DNA from: Vitellaria paradoxa
Taxonomy: Eukaryota; Streptophyta; Magnoliopsida; Ericales; Sapotaceae
DNA: 64,000 bases
Assembly: GCA_019916065.1 (NCBI GenBank)
Contig: CM034237.1
Coordinates: 47,078,367-47,142,366 of the forward strand
Direction of reading: 5' to 3'
Part shown: positions 1-11,200 of the stretch, piece by piece
Layout: every line of letters starts with the position of its first letter
Numbering within the stretch: position 1 is the stretch's first letter
Program-made: the position numbers and the translations under genes
The notes under the pieces: model-generated
Seen by the model: only the letters and a program-made list of their open reading frames with translations
Databases searched by the model: none
Told to the model about the DNA's origin: nothing

Positions 1-540
1 ATTTTTTGGTGGTTGATTTGAAGCATGCTTTTAAAACTTTTCTAACAACAATGACACAAAAGAGATGCTGAGGAAGGAGGTGAACTAGTACTCTTTTTTT
101 TTTTTTCCACAAATAATTTACTGATTTGAGAAAATAAAATTGTTTTTTGACATTTAAGGAAAATATTTGTTTCAAAAATAATATTTTACACAGAGACGTG
201 CCATCAAATAATTATAAATGAGAAAAAAATATAAAAACAAACAGAGTTTTAATTTTTAATTTTTAATTTTTTTTATACTTATAAACAAGATTATAAAGAA
301 ATATTTCCATAACGGAACTAACATGTGGAAGAAAATAAAAATTAATTTTTTTGCATATGCAACTATGTTCTATTGTGAAATATTCTTATATTTTTTATTA
401 TAAATTTGAATAACATTTTTAAAATTTACTAAAATAAAAAATAATAATAAGAAAAACCACATAAGACTAAAAAAAAAAGTCAAAAACAAAAAAATAGATT
501 TTTTATATGACCCCATTTGGAGGAGCAAAAATCAACAAAA

Positions 541-1991
541 AACTGTCACACCCCTAACTTAATTGTCTGAGATAGACGGCATGCGAATATGGGAACTAAT
601 TAAAAATAAACAAAACATATTCTAAAGTTAAGTCATAATTTAATAATAACAATCAAAGCCACTAACATTGTCCATCATTCCTATCTAAAATAATAGAAAT
701 AGCATAACAATAATAAAAATTGACGTCACACTTCGATGACACAATCCAAGACTTACATAGCTATAATAACATAATAACAATACAATCTCAAATATAAATA
801 ACCCTAGGACCCATATCCTGGGTTGCACAAATAAGAATACACTGATCCAATGATAAAATAGAATAATAGGCTAAGTTAATCCATTAGTATCAACTAAGCT
901 CCCGGTGGTTGCTTCCTGGCCTCGTGAGATCACCTAAAATAAAAATGGGATGAGCACCACCGCCTAGTAAATAGGACCATGCAAGTGTGCACGAGTAAAT
1001 AGTAATCAAATATGTAACATAACTTACAACAATATCCACCAAAATATAATATGACAATACACATGCGATGCAATGTAATGGCCAATGTATTCTCTAATCT
1101 CCTTCTACCCCCAACCTTATCCTGAGACGAGTAATGCTTAGCAAAGCACGCAAGGTCACCAACCACACCGTTTATACTTACGACGAACATATAACTCAAT
1201 ATATATATAAACTGAGTGGGGAATCGCGTTACATCTTCTAACCTTTATACTAGGGAACCATGTTATACCCCATAGTCAGGCACTGCTTTAGCTTAAGAAA
1301 GGTCAAATTGCAGTTTGAAGAAAATCTTATAGTCATATCTTATAATTAACGTCTCAGCTCCAAATGACTAATTCTAGTCATATATATTGACTGGAGATCA
1401 TCTAATATTTTCAAATTTTCAATTTATCAATTTTCTCAAAATCAAGAATCTTGTCCATATATATAACCCGTGCCTCGGCACATCAATAATATCAACACGG
1501 CACTCTCGATCAATCAATAATTACAACATAAAATCGAATGATGCAACCCCAACTCCAAACACATGATATATTCAATCATGTAAATAAATATGTATTCTCA
1601 TTAGACTTGATGATAATTTGGGGTTTTTTATCCATAAAAATCCATAATAAATAAGTTTAGGTACAAAACATGTTTTTAGAAATCAAATTATAATATTTTT
1701 AGAATTCTGCCAAACTTGGTGTCTTGACATCTAAAGCTGTGGTTGGAACACACTGTCTAGCCAGTCCGGACACCTTATCCAGCCAGTCCGAACACTAGAG
1801 ACCAATACCCAATTCCTGATTTCGTTTTCAATAAAAAAAAAATTTAAATTTTCCCCAAACCATCCATCCAAGTCTCAATTTTAATAATAACCCATATATA
1901 AACATTTAAACACTTAAATCATGTGTTTTTACAACATTTAATCGAAGAATAACTCAAATGTATCTAAGATCTTTACATTTATATGCATATT

Positions 1992-2034
<43 letters not shown>

Positions 2035-2500
2035 TTGCACATATTCATATATACATATATATACATAAATCTCATGATATTCAACCAAATCAAGTATATA
2101 TGCACATCAAAATCATTCTAACAACGTCTTGAATACAAATATAAGTCTCACTTACCTTGAATCCGAAAAGAAAAAAAAGATAAGAAAAGATTTTAGTTTT
2201 GGCTGCCAAACTTTAAACCTTATTTCTCGTACCTTAAGTGAAATCATGCGAAATAGACACCACCACAATATTCACGACGTCGAATATTTCCCCGATCTGC
2301 TTGCCTTTCTTTCTAGAACTCACTCTCTCTCTCTACCTTCTCTATCTTCTCACTCTCCCTCTTTCTCCTTTCTCTGGAAGCTGCAGGAAAAGGAAGAAGA
2401 AGAAAAGAAAAGGAAAAGAAAGAAAGGAAAGAGAAAAAAAGGCTAGATCTTTGACCCAGTTATCTAATCTAATACCACTTTGGACCAAATTCAGCTCAGA
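541..2500. repeat. Dispersed repeat, left copy (LTR-retroelement-like)
   Basis: Starting at a GTCACACCCC-type motif (544), this stretch recurs in the same orientation at 62936-64000. Matching blocks include the start, the segment with the CCCCCAACCTTATCCTG motif (about 1108 versus 63471), and the CCAAATGACTA and TTGACTGG(A/G)GATCAT blocks (about 1360-1400 versus 63755-63800). A CT-rich then GA-rich tract follows at 2310-2440. At 2470-2485 the reverse strand reads TGGTATTAGATT, which resembles an initiator-Met primer-binding site. It is probably part of an LTR-type or non-autonomous retroelement. I found no coding capacity and could not fix its ends. Open frames here (for example 930-1199 on the reverse strand) look like chance. 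Confidence 0.6.
2002..2032. repeat. (TG)n microsatellite
   Basis: About 15 uninterrupted TG units, preceded by a short AT run, inside the left dispersed repeat copy. Confidence 0.95.
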
Positions 2501-2546
2501 AAAAATAAAATAAATCAATCCAATCTCATTTTAAAAGTTGCCCCTT

Positions 2547-2797
2547 AGGTGTTTGCAAAATAGTAATTTTTGTTATTTTTTTACCTAGTTATAGTAACTT
2601 GCTCAACTCAAAAATTATTAAAAGTTACTAAAAAAATGTCAAAAGTTAAAAAAAAAAAAATTAACCAAATACTCAAAAGTTACAAAAAATTATTAAAATT
2701 TGCTACTTACTTCACCAAACATACAAAAAATTATAATTAATAATTTTTGATAAAAAATATTAAATTTTATTAAAATTTAGATTTTCAAACGACACCT
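2547..2797. mobile_element. MITE-like inverted-repeat element
   Basis: The left end reads AGGTGTTTGCAAAAT and the right end ATTTTCAAACGACACCT. These are imperfect terminal inverted repeats bounding about 250 bp of AT-rich, non-coding DNA. No clear target-site duplication was seen, so the superfamily is not assigned. Confidence 0.45.
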
Positions 2798-5390
2798 ATG
2801 TTGTCAAGAAGCAATTGGCCGTCTGGCCAAAGCTAAGAAAAAATCCTACCGTAAGACACTGAAACCTCCAAAGCGTCCCTCTATTTTTTTGTTAGGATAG
2901 GCCTGTCATGGACAAGAGACCACGAGGTAATTTGGGTTGTAAACGAGTTTTAGGTTATGTTTGGAGTATAAATTCGAAGATATAAAGAATAAGTGAAAGA
3001 AAATGAAAAAAATAAAAAATGAAGCAAAAAAGTTTAATTGATTTTATTTTTTTTGTTTAATTAAAAAACCAAAAGTAATATAAATAAATATGTATTAAAT
3101 AATAATATCTCATATATTAATGGAATTATGTATAAAAAAATGTGAAACGTTATTATATGATGTATTTTCAATGATCCTTAATGGGTACCTAGAGACACTG
3201 CTAACAAATGTCAAAAATTAATATTACTTAATTAATTGTTCAAAAATTGTATAAATTAGTAGTTACATATTTTTTTATTTTTCTTCATGAATTCATGCTT
3301 TAAACATAAAATTAGAGTTGTAGGACAGCCTAATATATTAGAACAGTGAATTATTTATTTTATATCCCTTAATGTAGGCTGTAAATCAGTTCAATTAAAT
3401 ATTAAATTGTACAGTTGTTGCCAACTATGTGACGCAATGCTCCTTTATTTTATTTGAACTTAGAACCAGTTGTATTTACCCTTTTATTTTATTTGAACTT
3501 AGAACCAGCTGTATTTAATAAAATAAAAAGTAATAAAATAGTATTAGACACATTATAGAAATACAACATAACACAGTTAAGAAGAAAGTAAATTTAATAA
3601 AAAAAAATATAAACTCAATATGACACGTATATTTTAACTCAAAATTAAGATGATTTTATTAATTTTAAAATAAATTAATTATTTAATTTTTTTTATTAAA
3701 TTTTAAGATATATTTTTAGTATAAAAATTAATCGACTACAATCATAAAACCAAACTAACATGGTATAATCGATTGGCTTCCCTACTTTTCGCCAAATGCA
3801 ACTATAATGTATTTTTTCATGAGCTGTACTTTTTAGGCACACTAATCGCATTCATAAAATTAAAAAAAAAAAGAGAGAGAGAGAAAAATTCATATTTATT
3901 TGGGTAAAAGTTAAAAAAATACTCAATTTTTTCGCTACTTTTTGAAACGAACGTGAATTTTTAAATTTGTTTATAATTGTTTTTTTTTTTTACAAATACA
4001 ATTAACACATTTAAAAATTACAAGTTATAAAAAAATTAAAATTTTATGAAAAAAATCATATAAGACAAAAATAAATTATAAAAACTAAAATTTAATTTTG
4101 ATACCCAAACCACGCTTATATAGAGCTCATCTATTAATGTAGTGAGAATTTCTAATTAATGAGAAAGGCGTTAAAATGGAATGGATTAGAATTTTTTATC
4201 AATTAACAATGTTGAATTTTATTAATAAAATTTGATGAATTTGGCTCCTCTGCTATTTTTTTTTACTTTTATAAATCTCAACCGTCCATTTTCATCTAAG
4301 GGATGAAAATATAATTTTTTATGGCCTCTATTAAATTGACTTTTTCTACTTAGTTATACATTGTAATTATTTCTACATTTATTACAAAGTAAATTTATAT
4401 TTTCAGCCTTTAGATGAAAATGAACGATTAAAATTTAGAAAGTTAAAAAAATTGTGGAGTAAGAAATAGACCTTCCAGTCCTTCCCCAGCATTAATGAAA
4501 ACTAAATGCAGATGCACATACTGTGTAATTTTGTTCTTTAAGTAATATATATAATTTTTTAATTTGGTACAAGTCTATATAATAAAAAGTTAAAGAACTT
4601 GAATTTGAAATATTTTAGTTTTTGGATTTGTTTAATGGTCACCATTACTTCTTTTTTCTTTCTACTTTGATTTTCTTTTCAGTCACTTCACATTAAAATA
4701 CACTCCCTCGCTCTTCTCATATTTTTATAAAAGTTTCTAAATTAATATTTTTAAAAGAAATGATAGTAATTGTAATAAATAATAAAATTTTACACATTTA
4801 TTAAATATTGTAAGGATACATATTAGACAAAATAAAGTCAGATTTTTTATTTTAAAAAATAATTTTTAGACTTTAATTTTCTTTAAAAATTTCTTAAAAA
4901 TTAAACATTTAAATTAAAAACTCAATTTTAATGTACATAAATTTAAAATTTGAAATACATATATTTTTATATTACTTGCGTTATCTATATAAAATTATGT
5001 TTTCATGTTTTTAGGCTTAAAAAATTCCTAGTTATCAAATAAATTTAAAATAAAAAATTATTGAAACATTTCTAAAATATTAACAGATTAGTTTTAAATG
5101 TTATTTAAGTAAATAATTTATAATCAAATGGCATTTGAAAAAGATATAAAAGTAGAGAGTGGTTAAAAAGAACATTTAATGTAAAATTAAATTTACTTAA
5201 TTAAGTGTTACTTATTAAAAAATTCTTTTTATTTCTATGAAAAACATTAATAGTTGTGAGAAGTTGAGGGGGTAATATTAATAAAGAAAAAAAGAAAGAA
5301 AGCAAAAAGTTTTGGCATCTTTAAATTTGAAATTTCACCAAATGTTCTTGATGTTTCATCTATATAATAGTGTAGATGTATATATAACTT
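2798..5390. other. AT-rich intergenic DNA, no gene seen
   Basis: I saw no coding exon. The stretch contains a short tandem duplication at about 3443-3518 (about 47-bp period, unit containing TTATTTGAACTTAGAACCAG). At 4140-4530 it has a first copy of a block (GAGAATTTCTAATTAATGAGAAA...) that recurs at about 5405 and 7365 upstream of the ACT-repeat gene. Confidence 0.6.
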
Positions 5391-5399
5391 TTAGAAAAG

Positions 5400-8270
5400 C
5401 AAATGAGAATTTCTAAATTAGGGATTAATGAAAATTAAATAAATTTAATCGGAATGAATTAGAATTTTCCCTATCAATTAACGATACTAAGGTTTGGTTT
5501 GGGAAGTAAAAAATTAATTTTTTATATAATTAACTAATAGTTAACTACTAAAAAGTTAACTTTCCTATTTAGTAAAAAAAAAAAATTAACTTTTTAGTAG
5601 TTGTCTTTTTAGTTTTTTGTTAATTAAATATTTTTGCTCTTGAAGATTTAAGAGAAAATTAGAATATAAGAAGGTAAATATTTGATTATTTTAGAAAAAG
5701 TAAAAAAGTTAGTAATTGGTAACTAAACTACCAACTACTGTATTAACTACTCCTCCTTTATTAGTTAGTAAATAAAATCCAATCCAATCGCGGTCGAATC
5801 CAAATGAATTTTACAAAAAAGTCAGAAAAGTAAAAATGGTTTAACTTTAACTTATCTTTAACAACAAATATTTAATAAACAAAATCCAATAGTGCAAATT
5901 CCAATGAATTCTTGAAGTCAAAATGCCAAAATGGTTCCAACTTTAACTTATGTTTGAATAATAACTCTTTAAGAGACCCTATAATTGGAGAGTCCTAGAG
6001 CTCCGTGCGTAGCTTAGATGTCCACATGGCTAAGGACAAGTATCTCCAAAAATTCTTTGTCCCCACTTCAGGCCTGCAAATATATATACATACTTCGATA
6101 GTTTTATCAGCTAGAACCCATTAAAAAAACTCTGAGAAACAAAGAAGAGACAAGGAGGTGATTTAAAAAAAAAAAAAAAGAGTACTCCGTGCCTTCATTT
6201 CTTTGTTTTTAGGGGTGAATTTCTAATTCTTCTTCAAATGGAATGTTGTTGGCATCGTCTCAATTTCAATGAGGAACTTGAGAAGCTCGTGACTCGTTTG
6301 AACCCACCAAGGTATCCACAATTTTCTTTTCCGTTCTCTTTTCAATTGGATTGGGGATAGACAGGAAATATTAGGTACGTAAAGTGTTAAAATAACTATG
6401 AAATTAAATGTGCTTACTTAGAAGATATGTACTATTGGTTTTTTTTAAAAGAGTCAAATAATTCATATTTAACTTTTTTAGTTATAAAATACAAGACGCG
6501 TTGAGAAATTATGATATCATCTGTCTCTCTTCTGGATTATTAATTTATGCTTTACAATCTAACCCAACTGTTAATTCTCTAATAAATCGTTAATTCTACG
6601 AATACAGTAGGTTACGATATATGCAATTATATATAATTAATTGTATATTAATAAAAAATTAAAATAATTTTTTTCTTTTTTTGGTATACTTCTTATAAAT
6701 AATAACTTTTCCATCAACGCGAAGCAAATAACTTAGGAGAGGGCTGTTAAAATAAAATAATTTCTGTTAGCTGTTATTAAAATTTTAACCCAAGAAATAA
6801 ATTTTGATATTTTTTGTGAATTTATAAACAATTATGGTAGTATTTGAGCAAGTTATATTTATATAACCGTGAGCTATTGAATTCTATTTTTTAACATTTA
6901 TAAAATTATTAAATTTTATAAAATAATTCTTGCTACAAAAAATAAAGTAAATGGAAAAATCACAAACAACATTAATAAAAATTCTAGTTTGACAATCTCC
7001 CCATTATAAGGGCCCTCTACCTTTGAAAAGAAAATAATATTTGATTTAAAAAAAATCTAATTAATTGTAAAGACTACTCATAAATTATATATATTTGATA
7101 ATTTAAAGTGTCCGGTCTAGTAAAGCTAAAAATAATAACAAAGTTCAATATAAACCATCTCTAAAAGCAAATATTGATGAGGTCACATGTCTAAACTTTG
7201 AATTTTTTTAATAATATTAGACATAATACAAAAATATAGTACAAATAACATCGAGATAAAAGTAAATTTAATAAGAGAAAAATATAAATTAAAATATCTT
7301 AATTAAATATAGATTATATATTTACAGACTACATAGAATTCAACTTAAAAAGCAACGCGTGAGAATTTCTAATTAATGAGAAAAGCATTAAAATGGAATG
7401 AATTAGAGACCTTCCCCCACATTAACGAGAATCGATAACTTTTAAAAAAACAGTGAGAATTTCTAAACTAATGATTAATGAAAATTAAATAAATTCAATG
7501 AGAATGAACTAGAATTTTCCCTATAATTAATGATCCTAAATTGCATTAACTTCTCCTTCTTTATTAGTTACTAAATAAATCCAAGAAAATCCAATATGTG
7601 GTCAAATTCAAATGAATTTTACAGAAAAAAAAAAAAAAAGACAAGAAAGTTAAAAATGGTTTAACTTTAATTTGTCTTCACCAATAAGTATTTTAATAAA
7701 TAAAATTCAATTTGTGGTCAAATTCAAATTAATTTTCAAAGTCAAAACGTTAAAACCTTAACTTACCTTTAGTAGTACTGGGGTACGCATGACTAAAAAC
7801 AACCTCGAAGATTTGGTGCTTTGGGGGTTAGTATGTAGTGCTTTAGGAGATGGTACATAGTAGCGGGGTTGATATGGCCAAAGACAATCCTCCAAAAAGT
7901 CTTCGACCCCACTCGAGGCCAGCACATGCATATATATATATATATATACACACACACTTCAACAATTTTGTCAACTAGACTCAATTAGAGAAGCGACAAG
8001 GAAGTGGTGATAAAAGAAAGTGCATATATCTTCATCTCTTTGTTTTTTTTTTTTTTTTTTTTTTTTTTTGTGTGAATTTCTCGATCTTGTTCAAATGTAT
8101 TGTTGGTGGCATACTCGTTTCAACTTCAATCAGGAACTTGGAAAGCTTGCGACTCGTTTGAACCTACCAAGGTACTTACAATTTTCATTTCTCATTTTAC
8201 CTCAATTGGGAGTAGGGACGGACTAAAAAAAATGTTAGGTGGAGAGTTAAAATAATTATGAAATTAACAA
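5400..8270. repeat. Tandem segmental duplication covering ACR promoter and first exon
   Basis: Two diverged direct copies, about 5400-6380 and 7450-8270, align through several blocks. These are GAGAATTTCTAAA...AATGAATTAGAATTTTCCCT, then AAAAATGGTTTAACTTTAA, then a TATA-rich patch (6080 and 7930), then TT(C/G)AAATG-type leaders, and finally homologous first exons with their donor sites. The offset between the two start codons is 1857 bp. An AT-rich insertion at about 5490-5740 is present only in the left copy. A third, partial copy may lie at 4140-4530. Confidence 0.75.
6238..6311 (+). CDS. Duplicate (alternative) first coding exon of the ACT-repeat gene
   Basis: This exon encodes 24 complete codons plus AG, starting at ATG and ending at a canonical donor (CCAAG|GTATCC). 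It is homologous to the first exon at 8095-8171. It has the same reading phase and no stop, so it could splice to the exon at 8537 and give a 463-residue variant. Its peptide ends ...TRLNPPR. The proline pair matches the Arabidopsis ACR family N-terminus (as I recall it) better than the NLPR of the downstream copy. A TATA-like run lies about 170 bp upstream (6080). It is either a genuine alternative promoter and first exon or a relic of a tandem duplication. The sequence alone cannot say which is used. Confidence 0.55.
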
Positions 8271-11200
8271 TAATAACCTAGTAAATATATACGAAGAATT
8301 TCTTAAACAAGATCAAATAATTAATTTAAATTTTTTTTAACTATAAAAAACAAGGTGCCATGAAAAATTTTGATATCATCCATCCTGAGTTGTTAATTTA
8401 TGCTTTGGATGGTCTTAAATTGCGTTAAATTGAGATGAATTGTTATATATGTTCTTTTTCTCATTATCAAATTTTAGTAGTTTTCACAATTGTGTCTAAT
8501 AGATTATAAAATTTTGTTTCGACTTGAAACTTTCAGGGTAGATGTCGATAATGACTCTGATAGTAAAACCACTCTTATTAAGGTAATTGAAATTTTTTGT
8601 TAGATCAATTAGGGTTTTCTTTCTATTTCAAAAAAAAAAAAAAAGGTTGTCTTTGATTGGTTTGTGATTGTACTATTCTATTTTTTTTTTTTTAAGGTTG
8701 ATAGTGCAAATAAGCGTGGAAGCTTGTTGGCGGTAGTTCAAGTTCTAGCTGATTTGAATTTAAATGTTCGAAAGGCTTACATTTCAACAGATGGGCAGTG
8801 GTTTATGGATGGTTAGCTTTTGATTCTTCATTGTGTCTCTCTCATTTAATTTTTTGCAATTCTTATATCATCATTTAAAATTGATTTTTTTGTTTCCTCT
8901 TTTTTTTTTTTTTTTTTTGGGGGGTTCAAATTGATAGTGTTCTATGTTACTGATCAACATGGAAATAAGATATCCGATGATAATGTTGTCAAATGCATTG
9001 TGCAGGTATGTCTCGATAACTAATTTTATTTATTTACCTTCCTAATATTGAGAAATCACTAATTAAATACTTAACCCCTTATTGTAGTGATAAGTCAACT
9101 TATCTCTTTACTAGGAAGGAAAACACTTACAAAGGAAGTAAATGAAAAGATACAAAAAAAAAAAAAAAAGTTTAGAAGAACACTCTACTAATTCACTTTG
9201 ATGATATGATAACTTTTACCAATCCATATTTATAGTACTCTACTTCCTCAATGGATGGTGGAGATTATTTCAAATGGATGGTGATGATCCATCCTCTAGA
9301 ATATTTTTTAACTCCTAGAATTCTATACATATTTACAAATCTTTTAAGGCTCCTCACTTTCCAAAAATCTTCCCTAATTCTTTACATGTATACAAATGCA
9401 TATAATATTCTATAATATTCATGATATCTCTTATAAGCTCTATTAACTTCTAGGATATTCTAGACCGTATTAGAAAATTATGGAATCCTCTAGAACACTC
9501 CGAACTACTATAAAACACTCCAAAACACCCCCAAATCTAATCCCTAATTATGCCATGCCAATGTCCAAATTAGCATCCTCGAGTACCTGGCACGATCGAA
9601 GGTGGCTAATTATGACATTCTCTTCCACCTAATTTGGCAACACCCTTGTCGCCTCTTCATTTCAATATTGGACAAGTTAGGTTGTGAATTACTACAAGTG
9701 GCCCTCATTCTCCTAACTTGTCTACTTAGCTAGTCATTCCTCCCCATGAGGTACCCCTATCCTAGTATGTCTCTACTTGGGGCTCTCATTGGTTTGGATT
9801 TCATTGAATTAGCTTTAAAGCTCCTACACCTCAAACATAATATATAACTTTGTACATGCCTTGGTTGGCAACTTGGCACTTTATTTCATCTTGATCTAGT
9901 CATCTTCATATCTCTTTGGTAGAAATCTCTTAGACAGCTCATTTGGCTTGACCCTCCTGTAATCGTCTAACCTAGGTCACACCTCCCCTTGTATCTTTGC
10001 ACTAATTGATGAGGCCTCGTCCTTCCTTGGATCCTTAACTAAGTATATCATAAATTTAATCTTAGCCTTCCCCAGGACCTCTTGATTTAATGGCATCATG
10101 CACGCGTTCCCTTTGCCCACAAAGCACATGGTCCCAATGAAAGGGATGAGGAATGCTTGCACCCCATCTAAAAACTCCATCCTTAAGATAACTAAGTAGT
10201 CATTTTGTGGCACCACGGAGAAATTTACTTGGCCACACCAATCCCTAATGTATAATCTAACTACACAAATCCTAAATATGGGAAAACCCTGGAATTAATT
10301 GCCTTGAGGCAACCCCATTCTTCTTATATTGGAGTCTTAACTATTACTTTCATTCACCTCAATGAAGTTGTAGATAGCTATAGTGTTCACTAGTATCTGG
10401 GTGTCTAACCCACTCACTTTGGTGGCCACGTACATGTATTCTTTTCTTTCTAACTTAGGCACATCAACTTTGGATTGATTATACTAAAAAGTTACGGTAA
10501 GCCAATCTTGACTTCCTCTTACCTTGGCCTTTTTTCTTCCTCTTGGACAAGGACTTATAACTTGTTTCGCGTGGGACGCTCTAGGACTAGATGTGAACCG
10601 TCACAAAAGAAGCATCCGAACTTATACTTGTCATCACCTTTCTTCTCATAGTTCAGCTTCCTCTACATCAATGGCTGATAGGTTCTTCCTTCACTTGATT
10701 TGATGTCTTTTTCCCACCATTGCCCTTGTATCAGAGTTTTGTACTACTTGTACATTCAAGCAAGGAGTTTTGATTGGTCTTGTTGAATGTTAAATTAATG
10801 CAAAATACAACTTAATATTGACAAATTATTAGATTAGTAATCTTAATAATTCTTGTCCTTGCTCTTACCCTAGTTAATGCTTGAATGATATCAAACATGG
10901 ACATCTTAAAATGTATTTATTTCCCTAATTGGTCCTTCTAATTACTGATAGATCATTGATCTCGGCATGTCAGAGCCTTAAAATATTAAATTAATGCGGA
11001 ACACAATTTATTGTTAGTAAATTATTAGATTAACAATCTCAATAATCGTTGTCTTTGCTCTAGGGAACGCTTGAATGATACGAAACACAAACATTTAAAA
11101 TGTATTTATGTACATTATTGATTTTCCTAAATACATTGGAGATCATTGATCTCGCCACGTCAATCTTGAGGACCCAAAGTGACATGGCCTAATTCGTTAC

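Noticed and set aside
2129..2513. Plus-strand frames rich in Lys/Glu and Leu/Ser
   Set aside because: They derive from the CT-rich and GA-rich tracts of the dispersed repeat.
8020..8094. In-frame upstream ATG extending the ACR protein by 25 residues
   Set aside because: The extension is mostly a poly-Phe tract from a T28 run. The ATG at 8095 matches the family start and the homologous start at 6238.
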